Positions 13,201 through 25,709 of a stretch of 64,000 bases of DNA are shown here, piece by piece. Every line of letters starts with the position of its first letter. Within the stretch, counting starts at the first letter, position 1. The position numbers and the translations under genes were made by a program. Below the pieces are notes generated by a model. It ran no database searches, was not told the DNA's origin, and was given only the letters and a program-made list of their open reading frames with translations. This DNA is from Ooceraea biroi (taxonomy: Eukaryota; Arthropoda; Insecta; Hymenoptera; Formicidae): positions 10,618,874-10,682,873 of the forward strand of contig NC_039512.1 in assembly GCF_003672135.1 (NCBI RefSeq). The letters run 5' to 3'.

Positions 13201-16200
13201 GTGGATCGCGAGAGGGATGGTGGTCGCCCCTATCGATCGCGTTGCGACCCCGCTTGGCTCGTAAATGATCGTGTCGAACCAGGGGATATTATTTCTGACT
13301 TTTGCATTTTTAGGTTTCATATAAAAGTTAAGCAATTGACCATGACACGCTACTCCTAAGTACGCTAGTCAAAGTGAATCTACAAATATTTATTACATTG
13401 TTTAGTGACCCTACCATCTTCGTTAAATAAGTAAGTAGCGATTCCTATATTTCAGAAAAGTGGACATGTAGCAAAAGTATTTGGGATTCGTAAAACCGCT
13501 CGAAGCTCTGTATAAGAAATGCATCCAGCCGCTATATTATAAAGCTTAGGAATATTTGCGGCGAGTCTGACCCGATATAAGGATCGCGCTTACCCTCCAA
13601 GAGTCCTTCCACGCTGCGACGTCGCGCTTAACGCTGGCGTAATTATTTTCAATGCGGCCGACCCCGCGGTCGTATAAAACGTCAGCCCCAGCATGCGCGA
13701 AGCGGTCGCAGCTTTGTACAAAGCTGCAGGGGTTTGGAGTGAGGAGGTGAGAGGGCGAAAACGGTAGGAAGCCAAGTGCGTGGAATAAGGACGACAGAGG
13801 TCCTGGAAGGAGATCTCGTGCCGTGGGCGGTAAAAAATTTCTTTCTCCAATTCCCTCATCTGCCTTACACACCACCCTGCCCCCGCTCCCGACCTCCGCT
13901 TGTCCCATTTTCATTCTTGTATTCGGTCTTCACCCCCGGAGCTCTTGGGAGGAGACTTTTTTAATGAGTGTTCGCGGCTTAAAGGCAGAAAGGGCGAAAA
14001 AAAAACCGGATGAGCGGAGCGCGCAAGACTAAGGGAATAGGAGCCATTAGAGAGAACATAATCCTTTTTACTTACCCTCGGTCCTGGCCGTCCCCGTGCG
14101 CCAGCTAAGCGTAATTCACAAACTTTTGTCGGATTAAAAATGTCCGCCGTGACCGTCATGGTCGGCGATCTCTGTCTTCATTCATCATCGTGCGACGTGC
14201 CACGCTTGATTCGGGTTGCAAAAGTAACCTTTTTTTCCCCAGCCCCCTCTTCACGAAAACACGCACTTTAAATTAAAAAGTCGTGAGACCCGTGAAACAA
14301 AAAAAAGTTCGCGACCGTCGAAATGAAACCCCGGGAAATTGGAAAAGCGGTGATACCACCTGCGCCATGGAAAAGTGTTAATTTGGAATTTTGGCGAATT
14401 AACGGCTGCGCGTTTATCCCTTAAAAAGCGCACGGTTAAGTTAGGTCATAATGTTTGCAATAACGTAACGTGAGAGAGGACTATCTCTCTCGCGATTGCT
14501 GTTACGTAGGACAAGGACGTAGAATGTAGTTTAACGACGCAATAATTACTGGTACGCGTGAGGGTGTAGCATGCATTCCCGGCCAGAGATTGCAGTTGAA
14601 CAATGTCTCCGTTACTGCGAGGGTGCAAGTTGTCCCTCCTCGTTAATCTCGCTCGAGAAAGACGTGCCCGGCTTAAAAAGGGTGTACTAAAAGCCGTCAA
14701 CCTTTCGCCCTGCGCCGTTCTTACTCCCTAATGAGATAACAACGACGACCCACCCTTATCACCCCCGCGGTGTAACGCGTCGCTGATACGAAGACCGGAA
14801 ACGAGCAAAGTCGATTAGAAAGACGGAAAAAGGACGAGGAAAAAACTAAAAGCACCGAGGACCACAGGAATCTGCCTCTGGCAGGATTTACGAGGGAGCG
14901 ACCATCGGATTCCGGATGGGTTAACTTTAGCTGCGGGAGCCGCGACAATAACGATAGGCCAACGTTCGCGCCAACGGAGTGTGCAGCAATCGACACGCTC
15001 CCTAATCGTCTTTCGAAGTTCAGAAATGATGTGCCGAGTGGATTAAGCGGGGTCAGGAACGAGGGGAAAGAAAGGGCAGTCAGAGATATGTACGGCGGAG
15101 TGGCGTGTAACCCAAGTGACAGAAAGAAGGGTGAGCAGAAAGGCGGGAGGAAGGGGAGGTATGTCGGGGAACGATATTCCAGCAAGTTACTAGGTCCTCC
15201 TGAAAACGGCAATCACGGACGCAGTCACGGAGCGCTGACGGGGCAGAGATTGCTTTATTCCCCTGGATTTTCCTATTTCACGTGAAACAGTCGTCGCCCG
15301 GATACGAGCACACACGGGCCCCGCGGGGTCGCCGACCGGGCTACATACCAACGGGCACACAATGCGAAATCGCCCATTGGGAAAAATGTCGAGGTGCGAG
15401 ATGCCGATGAATAATAGATAGCGAGCCATGCAGCTTTCACGACGTGACATTGAGTAAGAAGGGGTTTAGAGGAGGTTGAGGAGAAGAAGGATAACGACAG
15501 AGGGACGAGGCAGAGACGAAAACTAAAAACAAGCGGGAGGAAAGAAGTGAATCTGGCCGAATTTTACGTACGCGATATCCGCCGAATTCTCGGAGTCCGA
15601 AGTATCCTTCGGAAGTCCGAAGGAAGCGAAAGGCTTTCAAGAATATGTCGGGGAATGGGGTTCCTGGAGCTTTTAAAATTCGTATCTTTTGCAAACAGGA
15701 TTTTTTCGAGTGCCTGTGAGACTTGTGTTTCTTAACAAGTTGGTTGACGTTTGAGATAACAGAATTTTGCTTTCCACGTTGAAGACGGAGGGCTGAATAA
15801 GAAGGTAAAGAGGCTCTGAGAATATACGGATTTCAGGAATAAATGCGCAGGCGCCGCGAGTGTTTCAGAACATCTACAAATCGCAGTCGTAAGAATTCTG
15901 AGGACGCGGTAGTACACGAATTCGTGAAGTTCCGCGATCTAAGGTGACGTGTTTCCGAGACGACGATGAATAATAGACAGGAACCTATTTAGCTTTCGTA
16001 GTTGCGATTGTAATGGAATAGAGAGAAACGAAGAGAGAGTAATGCCGAGTGTGAGAGAAGAGGAGGGCAGAGGATAAAGGAGGGGATTAAATTAGTTGAC
16101 GTAACGGAAGGTTGTTGCACCTCCGTGCAAGCTCCTGCAGGTACTTAACGGAGAAGCTATATTCCAAGATTTCCATTATGCCGCGCGCAAAATAGCCTTT

Positions 16201-18791
16201 CTCCAAATTGCGGGGGAACAATACGAACGCCGTCGAGACTGTAACTACCAATACGCGAATTCACGTTTCCGGCAGACGTCAAAATCGCAGCGAATTGCAT
16301 GAATCGAAAATTTCAGTCTTCGATAACTGACGGGTGCAATAATAATCATGTGATTGTAATCAAAAGCTCGAAAATTGCAGTTTAATCAATCATCCACATA
16401 ATTACATCTCATGTTTTTTGTTGTTTAAGGAAAATGTAGTTAATTCTCTTTACAATATATAATACATTATACGGTTAGATTAAATTTAAACTTTTATTTT
16501 TGGTTCTCGAAATAAAGTAATAAAGGAAGCGAATCCGTGAAGCAGATCCGTGCTGTGCCAGTATTTTCAAGTAGTTGCTAAGTAATAATATTTCCTTCTT
16601 AGTTTTATCATTTTCTGGTATTTTTCTTATTTATTTCCATGCTTATTCTCGTTAAACCCAATTTTTCTCCAACTATAGAGATACAAGCCGTCCAGAGAGA
16701 GTTAATCTCAGGTGTTCCCTTTGACGTATCTGAATTCAATTGAATACCATTCGAAGGCATCCATTAAACACAACTGGGTCAAGAATTTCGCAATTCCCAT
16801 CAGTAGGGTTCCCGCGGGCCTCGTAGGACAAAAGACAAATCCGGGTTACGGAGACGCAGTTGCTGGAAAGCGAGGTATGGCAAGGGGCGAGGGCGAGTCC
16901 CCGGAGAACCAGCATTAAGCAGGAAGTCGAGTGCGACCGTGACCGAGTCCTTCCAGGACCACTCCTTGTTTTCTCACCTCGTGCAAGATTAACCGGTCGA
17001 GCATTCGGTCCGCCTCTCGCGGCGGGATTAAATGAATTTTTCACCGGAATAACTTTGCGTCCCGCCGGATCGTGACCGAGTGCATCAAATCTCACAACTT
17101 TTCTGGGGAATAAATCGCGAACTGCGCCCTGCGTTCGAGCACTTTTATTGCATCACGATAACGAGTTTGCTTACCAAGGTACGAGGTAAGTCTTCTCGTC
17201 TTCCTGAAACGAGGGTGCAAGTTGCGTAAAGAGGTCCTCCGCTGGATCCATATAAATTGTTGCTGGACTCGCTCTCCTCGGAATCGAGTCTGACACATCT
17301 ATGTGTGTTTATTTATAAAAATTATAAAAATATATTCGGGACTGTTCTGGGAATCTGCGATTGTTTCGTTGCATGAATTAAAGAGTGATCCAATTTGTGG
17401 ATTCAAATTGCAAGTTAAATATTCTTTATCAGATTCTTCTCTTTATCCTTCAAGCTCTCATTTCTGTTTTATGCATTATATTCTCGAGATACTCAATCTA
17501 GAATCATCTCAACCAGCATGTTCCCTTTTATGTAAACGTTCATATATTCCGCGAGTACTTAAAAGATTAATTTCCTCCCCGAAGGTTCTCGCTCAGTCGA
17601 GTGATCTTGGTCATGCGCAAGCAAGGATCCGTGCGACCTTGCGAGGTGGACGGTACGCGGGACGGGGAAGGGAAGTGGCGCATTATGCACAATAAAGGAG
17701 AAACAAGAGGGTAACGTCAGACACACTTAACGTCGGAACTTTTTGCCGGCGGCTCTCAAGCCATCCCTCTTCCAGGCGGAAAGGACGCTGGGAAGGAAGG
17801 GGAAGGTAAATCCAGAGGCGGGATTTAAAACGTTCTCAGCGAGCGTGTAAAACAGCGACGACAACGGCAGAGCTGCGGCCGCGCAATGACACAAAGTGGA
17901 CCGGCTAGAATTATTTCAGAGAACCCAGAAAATTATTCCGGACATTCTTCATCGCGAGAAAAATGTTCGTCCTCTCGACGAGCTCTTTCCTCCTCGTCCT
18001 CGTGGTCCTGCACGGCCGAGCTTCCATTTGTCGTACCACCAAAAGGTACTACTCCGCCGCTGCGGAGAGCCAGTGCTCGTCAGTACGACCATTGGGAAGA
18101 GAAATTGAATGTTGATAGATGAGAACGATGATTGAATGGAAGCCACGATGCTCTTCGGTAATTCTATAGAGCCATCCTCTCCGGCGTTACGTGGCATTCG
18201 TCCTTTTAAAGACGTCTTTTGCACCGTGTTTCTCATAATGTGCTTTTTTAATATCTTTTCCATTATAATTCTCGATAGATTCTCCGCTGCTGAAATCTTG
18301 ATTTAATTCTCTATTAAATCCCGTACAGCGAGAATGACTTTCGATATATCGAATTTCGGTTACTCGAAACCCTGTCAGCTCGAGTTCTCCCGAGAATTTC
18401 TTACGTTTCCAATTTATATCCTTTCTGCACTTTTCGGAACATGAAGTTCTCCAAAAGATTCCTTTCTATTATATCTGGTTCAAATCATGATTCTCGCGTT
18501 CGTTCTTTTATGTCGTTAAGCTATCAGAGATTTTTTTCTGCTCATCAAGCGCTTAAATTTCTAAACTCTTCTAGATCTTCATACATTCTTCTAAAATTTC
18601 TAAATAATGGCTACTATAAATGTTATACGACTAGATGGAAATATCTGATGCACGTCCTCAAATTGCCATCTCTCCTCTCTCTCCTCTTCAGGATTGATTC
18701 AGTGTCTCGCCGGAGATGCCAGTTTCCGGTCGGTAGTGTTCACCCTTTCGCGATAATCGGGACAAAGAAAAATATCAATCTCATCCAAGTA
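10246..18791. other. Presumed intron sequence, no gene recognised
   Basis: The stretch contains purine-rich and pyrimidine-rich segments (for example 14.7-16.1 kb) and CpG-rich parts (12.6-14.2 kb) that leave chance frames open on both strands. The 163-codon frame at 14721-15212 on the - strand is low in complexity (S, L, P, F) and shows no domain. No mobile element with clear ends was found. Confidence 0.5.

Positions 18792-18821
<30 letters not shown>
18792..18821. repeat. CT microsatellite
   Basis: A run of CT dinucleotides with one CC interruption. A similar shorter pyrimidine run lies near 22410-22435. Confidence 0.9.
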
Positions 18822-18822
<1 letters not shown>

Positions 18823-21800
18823 TCGAACTATTCAATAGCCGTGAACTACGCTTTGACCAATAACCACGAATTGTTAAGCGGTCGTTCACGCCATGGCGCA
18901 ACCTCAACTTCTAAAAGGATTTACTGCCCATCGACTGCGCTGAACGTCTTCGCGCGGTCCGAGCTGGTGGACATCTCGCGAGTTACGAGGGCTGCATCGT
19001 CGTCGATGCGAGTCACAGGTTCAGTTGAACGACCTAACGACTCAAGTTCGGCTTCTGGCTCGCTTGCTCGCGCGCCCGCTCCGCGAGCGAAGTGGCTTTT
19101 GTCCGGCTTTTGTCGGCGCCGGATCGATCATCTATAAACGGCCTCTCGCTCAACCCGCGCACTCCATCGAGTCCGTCCATAGATCGGACGCGACATATCG
19201 ATTACTTCGTCCCGCTGCACAATGCCATCGCGGATTATGGCACTTGGACGACTTCTTCCGTTGCGACGAAAGCGCGCGAGGGTGGATTCCACTCTTCAAG
19301 TTGCTTTGTATGTTTCGGATGAGTTATCCGCAAGATCCTATCTGTCCGTTACCTATCGTACGTTTCTCACTCATATTTTTATTCGATGTAGTTCTCAATG
19401 TAGATAGTGTAATGCTTGGTAGACAGTAATAATGCTCGTTTCAGACAGTCAGAGATATCGTGATAAAATAATCAGGACTTGCCGAATGAAACTCTAAATA
19501 GTGACGGTAGTCATTGATCTTCGCTTGCATCGATTAGTTTCCCAGCTTTCGATGGAGAACAGAATAGAACTCGACCGACGCGGAACGCGTTTACTGCGCG
19601 CATCGATTTACAGCGTCAGTTTATCGCGCGTATTTCTTCTTAGCGCACTTGTGATTTCGATAGTAGATAGATGCAGTATTAGCCGGGTGTTGTTACGTAA
19701 AACGCTTGGTGTACACGACGAGGCAGACAGGGAAGTAAAAGAGGAAGAGAAAGAGGTGGATTTCGAGGACGATTCAATATTGACTATTGCCCCATGAGAG
19801 CGGGACGTACTCGACATCAAATGAATCCATTCGCGCACAAGATTCTCTCGTTCACATCTACGCTTTTATTCGCGTACCTCAAACCGCCTGTAGAAAAACA
19901 AACGAGAACGAATACGCGTCAGGAGACAACGGTTGCACGCGCCGCGCTGTTGAATTTTGGAGAAAAAGGCAAAATCTGCAAACAGAGAGAGAGAGAGGCT
20001 GAAAATGTAGAAACTAGAATTGCGGGATTCAAACACGCAACGAAAGCCAAAAGCTTGAAACGCTAAAAATGTATGCTATGAGAAAAACTACAATGCAATC
20101 CTTAAGATTAAAAGTAGAGAAGTGTAAGGAAATGCAGGAAAGTTCAGCGTCCATGAAAACCATAAAAAGAAGAGAAATAGTTGAAAAGTCCTAGATCCAG
20201 AGAGACTCAAAAAGCGTTTACGTGTCTTTTGAATTTTAATATTATAATTCGTGCATTTGTCGTTCGTTCGTTCAATGTATATTCATTTCGTTTAGACGCA
20301 CAGACACGGATATGGACCACTATCCATGGCTTATTCGACAAATACGCTCTCGTTAACGGTGCCGGAAATGTCGCGAGCAGTCACGAGCCGCGTTTACATT
20401 AGTTACTTGTCAGGTGGCACAGACGCGGGCTAGGCAGCAGCAATTTATGGGGTAAAATAAAGCTGAAACACGCTCGACAGACTCCGCCGATAGACAACGT
20501 TATAAACAATCGGCAATTGATTACCGGCACGAAGATCGATCGAGGATTCCCGTGGATTTATGGTGGGATTTTTGGATACCTTACCGATATCGAGCTAATC
20601 TTTCAGACAACAGGATTAGAGGCCTCGAAACGTAAAAAGGGATATCGGTGATTGCATCAGCCATTTGTCAATCAGAAAGATTCCCAACGAGCGCATCTGC
20701 GATCGCCTTAAAAGGGACCAACCACGGGTCGGCAAGGCTATTCATCGACAAGGAGAAAAAATTTTCCGACAGATTTATAACGAGATAAAAGCGCATTTCG
20801 TAACGAAATTATTGCGCGCGTTCCACGCTTCGCGTGTCAGGCTTCCGTCGTCGTGTCCGGTGTGAATTGATTGGTCGGCGGTTTAATTAATGAACGATCG
20901 CAATACGATGAGCGGGCCGTGATCATTTCAGGAGAAAAACCGCGACCCAAGCGCCTGGTCGACGTTCTACGATAATTGATGACGCTGACAGAAAATTGAT
21001 AATTCATTGTTCACGTCCGGCCGGAACGAATAGATGGAACGCGTCAGCGAAATAACAGAAATCACGGACCGATTTCAACTGTCGGCCTGCAGCTTCGCCG
21101 CCACCCTCGACAACTGTACCTGCAACTGCACCGACCACAAAAAGGCGGAATCGACGCTAAGGCTATCGAGTTCCCTTTCCCACGAACGTTTTCACGTTCT
21201 CGATTCCGAGCTCGCGACTCAATCTAAAATTGAATTCCAACATTTTAGATCTTATTCGCGGATACGTCGGCTAATTTTACGGCGTGTGCTCGGAAATTCC
21301 GATATCGCGCAGTAACACCCTTAAATCTTTAGCTCGCGAAATTGTTAAAACTTTGTATCCAACGATTGATAGATTCTCCGATTCTTTTTTAAAGCCGCGC
21401 CGCGCCCGGCGAGACTGAAGTTTCAGTTGATCCTTGGGCTTTCCAAGTCTCGAATCCATCGTTTCTCGCCAGGACGTCTATAGATCCACGGGTCAATACC
21501 TCCGCGGAGTAACCGGACGCGACCTCAACGGCGAACGCATCGAATATGTACATAGCTTGCAAGATAACTGCATAATAGTTTAAGTACGAACGGGGATTAG
21601 CTCTGCTGCGTGTGCAATCAATGGTGAGCTTAAGTTTCGAACTTATGGTGTTCCTTGCCGCCATGCACCGTGGATCTATTGACTTTGAGAGCCACTGGAC
21701 ACTCGCGAAATACCTGTTTCCATTGCTAATAGACGGAACATCCGGCACACAATAGGTCTTTCACACCGAGCTTACGTAAAGCTCACTGCTGGCGGAAGCC

Positions 21801-22853
21801 GCGTCCTTCCCGGATATTGTCATAGATTATTAACGAAACTAAGTGATATAACTGGAAGCTAGCAAGAGCACACAGGAACTGCATTCGAGATGCACGCGGA
21901 TTAAAACCACTTTGCAAGAAGCATTTGATAATTTCCGGGATAAAGTATAATAAAAAGGGGAAAACTGAAAAGAGTCTCTTTCGATCGATCGTAGCAAACG
22001 CTACTTTGCATCTTTAAATGTAACAAGATAAAACAGAATGTTCAGTGGATCGCGAAGACTGTTCCAGCAGAATACAACCAACCGTGCAACGCGAAGTACG
22101 ACTTGCCGAGGATCCCAAAAAGCTCATCTTCCCCGCGATCTCCATTTCATTTTGAATTTCGATGTCCAACGTAATCTCTGATTTTTGAATATCGAAATAA
22201 CATTGAAATAAAATTCAATCTTTTAAAGTCAGTGCGATGCATTATGCGACTCCGAAACGCCATGCAGCCATAGTGCACATTGCCTCGGCAATGTTGCGTC
22301 GCAAGTATCATGATTATTGTAATCGCGCAGTGTCGATCAGCAAATAATAGGTCGTGGACAGCAAGTTTTCTACTCGAACTCAATTTACCCCTTTACGATA
22401 TTTCTCCCTCCTTCTCTCTCTCTCTCCCACTCTCAGTCTTGCTCGATCGAATTTTGTCGTAATATTTGATATTCTCGAATCGCTGCTGTGCTTGATTCGC
22501 TTCGACATATTGCAGGCTGATATCGGTCCATGATGGGGCTGCGGGCGGCGGCGGTGCCCCGCCGATCGTTATTCTGATTAGTACGGTAGAATTGGCGTAC
22601 GATACGACCCGTTCATGCAGATGCGGGCGCACGCACCGGCGGCCGCTGCGGTTTTTAACGGCGGCCGGTATACGAAAGCGGTGCTCGGGCACTCGTATGA
22701 ACATTGGCGTAAATCCCGAATTACAGCACGCTAGATCATGTCAGTTTGTAGCATTGTTGTCATTTGGGCACGCACGCGGTAGCCGTTAACGACGGCCGGC
22801 CACGCGCGATTGATTTCAAGCAAACTGCGCTTCCGACTTTATTGTGCCCCATG
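18822..22853. other. Presumed intron sequence, no gene recognised
   Basis: CpG-rich around 18.9-19.4 kb and 22.5-22.9 kb. The - strand frame at 22393-22704 (103 codons, with a PPPP run) has fairly coding-like third positions but its end runs into a GA microsatellite and it matches no family I know. No splice-supported gene model could be built. Confidence 0.45.
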
Positions 22854-22873
22854 GCGCGCGCGCGCGCGCGCGC
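22854..22873. repeat. (GC)10 dinucleotide run
   Basis: Ten uninterrupted GC units, an alternating purine-pyrimidine tract of the kind able to adopt left-handed DNA under supercoiling. Confidence 0.9.
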
Positions 22874-23318
22874 TTCGACGTACCCGGGGATCACGTGGCC
22901 GCCCGCCATTTCCGCCCGGCGTAATCGCTTCCCTTGACGCGCGAATAACGCGACTGTCCGCATCGCCGATTCGTCCGAATCAATTGGTAGTCCCGCGATT
23001 TTTCCTTCTCTCGTCACCATGCGTCAGGACAATTATTTTTACGTCCGCTGACTCTTGTTTCACCCGAATTGTGCTTATGAAGTCGCAACTCGTACCTCGC
23101 GTGCCGCCATTTTTGAATGCGACTCGCAAATGAAACAGGGTCGTCATAACTTTGGATTAGATATCACGATACATCGAACCATTTTATATTCATAATAATA
23201 TAATATTAGTAAAATTAATCTCTAGTATAGAATTGGAGATTGAATCGATTAGCGTACAGTTCATGGTATATTTTGATAATAATGCGTTGTGATGTTGACT
23301 GCGTATACGGCCTTTATA
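22874..23318. other. Spacer before the 1.1 kb inverted-repeat element
   Basis: CpG-rich, then AT-rich from 23150. It holds one AAAATGGCGGC-type motif read on the - strand (ATG at 23108-23110). No gene was recognised. Confidence 0.4.
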
Positions 23319-24426
23319 CAGGGTGAGGCACCTAAAAACAGGCCACCTGAATATCTCGGCTGTTATTGGTGATAGAAAAACATGTGTCAGACCAAACTTG
23401 CATGGTTTCGAGGGACACATAATTTGTTCTAAATAGTTTTTTATTAGGTGGACGCGTAGAGGTCATATGAAGGTCAACTTCGTTTTTTTAAATGGTATGA
23501 TGTTTTTTTACGTACCATCTAGTAGAGCGTTTGAAGATGCGCACATTGATCTACGGGTCAAAATCATTCAAGGTCACTGAAGGCTAAAATTTCTAAGTGC
23601 AAGAACTTTTTCATTTCTGAGTTTACGGTATTTTCAATAGCAGAGAACTCTAGGCAATATAAAAAATAATGATATCATCAACTCAGAACTCCTCTGAGAA
23701 GAAAAAAATTTTAAACTCGAGAACTTTTTCATTTCTAAATTTACGGTATTTTAAATAGCAGAGAACTTTAGGCAATATAAAAAATATAGATATCAACAAC
23801 TCAGAACTCTTCTGAGAAGAAAAAAATTTTAAACTCGAGAACTTTTTCATTTCTGAATTTACGGTATTTTAAATAGCAGAGAACTTTAGGCAATATAAAA
23901 AATAATGATATCATCAACTCAGAACTCCTCTGAGAAGAAAAAAATTTTAAACTCGAGAACTTTTTCATTTCTGACTTTACGGTATTTTCAATAGCAGAGA
24001 ACTCTAGGCAATATAAAAAATATAGATATCAACAACTCAGAACTCTTCTGAGAAGAAAAAAATTTTAAACTCGAGAACTTTTTCATTTCTGAATTTACGG
24101 TATTTTCAATAGCAGAGAACTCTAGGCAATATAAAGTAAATAATTTTCCCTTGCAGTTGGTCTTTAGTGACCTTGAATGATTCTGACTTGTAGATCAATG
24201 TGCGCATCTTCAAACGCTCTACTAGATGGTACGTAAAAAAACATATCATACCATTTAAAAAAACGAAGTTAACCTTCATATGACCTCTACGCGTCCACCT
24301 AATAAAAAACTATTTAGAACAAATTATGTGTCCCTCGAAACCATGCAAGTTTGGTCTGACACATTTTTTTCTATCACCAATAACAGCCGAGATATTCAGG
24401 TGGCCTCTTTTAGGTGCCTCACCCTG
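23319..24426. mobile_element. Non-autonomous DNA transposon with ~260 bp inverted termini (MITE-like)
   Basis: The two ends are inverted copies of each other: the left arm runs from 23319 to about 23580 and the right arm from about 24163 to 24426, at well over 90 percent identity by eye. Both begin CAGGGTGAGGCACC and are flanked by TATA (23315-23318 and 24427-24430), consistent with TA or TATA target duplication. The centre is a tandem array with 118 bp period. No transposase frame is present, so the element depended on a source elsewhere. Terminal sequence and target fit the Tc1/mariner superfamily; the precise family is not determined. Confidence 0.85.
23603..24150. repeat. 118 bp tandem array, alternating two unit types
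   Basis: The motif GAACTTTTTCATTTCT starts at 23603, 23721, 23839, 23957 and 24075, an exact 118 bp step each time, with the fifth copy truncated. Copies 1 and 3 share one variant (AATAATGATATCATCAACTC then CCTCTGAG) and copies 2 and 4 another (ATATAGATATCAACAACTC then CTTCTGAG), giving a 236 bp higher-order period. Each unit carries a small hairpin, CTCAGAA-CTC-TTCTGAG in the second type. Confidence 0.9.
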
Positions 24427-24430
24427 TATA

Positions 24431-25472
24431 CGTATGTGTATATGAGTGTGTATCGATTGTTAAGTGATTATTAGTTACATTTTATAATTAATTTCGTTTG
24501 TTATTACGTAGCATAATGATAAATTAATGAAAGAATTTCCATCGATAATGAATTAATGACTTTTAATCGTGCCTTTATCTGCATATAAAGTGCTCTATTT
24601 ATCATATAAATAATATTACGAGAGTAATGCGATAGTTTCGTAGCCCCTCTGCATGCAACGCCACCGAAATGACCTAGATAATGGCTCGGCCACTCGGTGG
24701 GACGTCGTCGCAATTGCAGGGTGGCCGGCGTTCCTTTTCAGGGGACACAAAATGGAAGGATTAACATCCTCCAGCCGACTATAATAATAGAATTACCCCG
24801 ACAACGAGCGTGGGATTTTCGGGGGCCCTGGGTTATACACCCGCAAAAATACTGCTCCGCGGCGCAATGTCGGAGCCTAGGCGATAATCCGGGCCCGGAT
24901 GAAGTTGAAAATGGGGTGGAAACACGGCCGACACTCTCGCCCAGCCGTAAACCGCTTTGTACATCGTTCCGCTTTTTCCGGGAGACATAAAATTGCGATA
25001 TCGGGATAAACGTTTCGAGAAGTCCATCTCGGAATCAGCGTTCGTCTTCTCCGCAGATCCGAGGGATAATATAAGAAGCTTAAAAAGTTATAACGTAGAA
25101 GATGAATAGGCTACAGAAAACATATCAAGAAAGCTTAGATGCTTTGTGATATCATTCTTTTATTTGCGTCTTATCATGTGCGTGTATCTCTTAAATTACG
25201 CAGATCGTAAATCACAATCGTCATGACACATCATAACTATTAAAACGAGCAAAATCATATTGTAACGTATTAAGTAAATAGAGTAAGTCGTCGCACACGA
25301 TGCGCTCTACTCGATCTTGGAGAGATGTAGTAGCGTTATAGCTCGTATTAGATTTTACTACATCGGTTACGACGTCTTAAAAAGCAAACTCGGCAGAGTC
25401 GTTCAGAGGAATGTGAAATACCGTTTATGCGACACAATAAATATGCATTAATGCTATTCGTCGTAACCGGAA
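24431..25472. other. Spacer between mobile elements, no gene recognised
   Basis: AT-rich with a CpG-containing segment at 24.65-25.05 kb. No coding or repeat structure is apparent. Confidence 0.45.
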
Positions 25473-25479
25473 AAGAGAA

Positions 25480-25512
<33 letters not shown>
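25473..25512. repeat. GA microsatellite
   Basis: A GA-rich run ending in twelve perfect GA units (25489-25512), 17 bases upstream of a MITE. Confidence 0.9.
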
Positions 25513-25529
25513 AGGAGGGAGAACTATAA

Positions 25530-25706
25530 GGCCCGCTACACACTAGCGGTCCGCTCACGATCCGCTCACAGTCCGATCAAATTTTTCTATCGTTATAATG
25601 GAGCGGAGCGAGACTTGAGCGTTACCCGTAATGTGAATACGTCCATTATAACCAATGGAAGAATATTTGATCGGACCGCGAGCGGACCGCTAGTGTGTAT
25701 CGGGCC
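25530..25706. mobile_element. Harbinger-like MITE (177 bp)
   Basis: Ends are inverted copies: the left begins GGCCCGCTACACACTAGCGG and the right, reversed, begins GGCCCGATACACACTAGCGG. Similarity continues inward to about TTATAATGGA on both sides, apart from an 11-base insertion in the left arm. It is flanked on both sides by TAA (25527-25529 and 25707-25709). A 3 bp TWA duplication with GGC-starting termini is typical of PIF/Harbinger elements. It has no coding capacity. Confidence 0.8.
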
Positions 25707-25709
25707 TAA

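Noticed and set aside
14721..15212. 163-codon - strand open frame
   Set aside because: Low-complexity S/L/P/F composition from a purine-rich + strand; no domain, no splice support.
18470..18490. GGTTCAAATC resembling a tRNA T-arm
   Set aside because: The stem does not pair and no cloverleaf can be drawn around it.
22393..22704. 103-codon - strand frame with a PPPP run
   Set aside because: Somewhat coding-like codons, but it ends inside a microsatellite-derived RERE run and resembles no family.
23319..24150. 118 bp array as a CRISPR-like array
   Set aside because: Units are contiguous without unique spacers and the host is eukaryotic; it is an ordinary tandem repeat.
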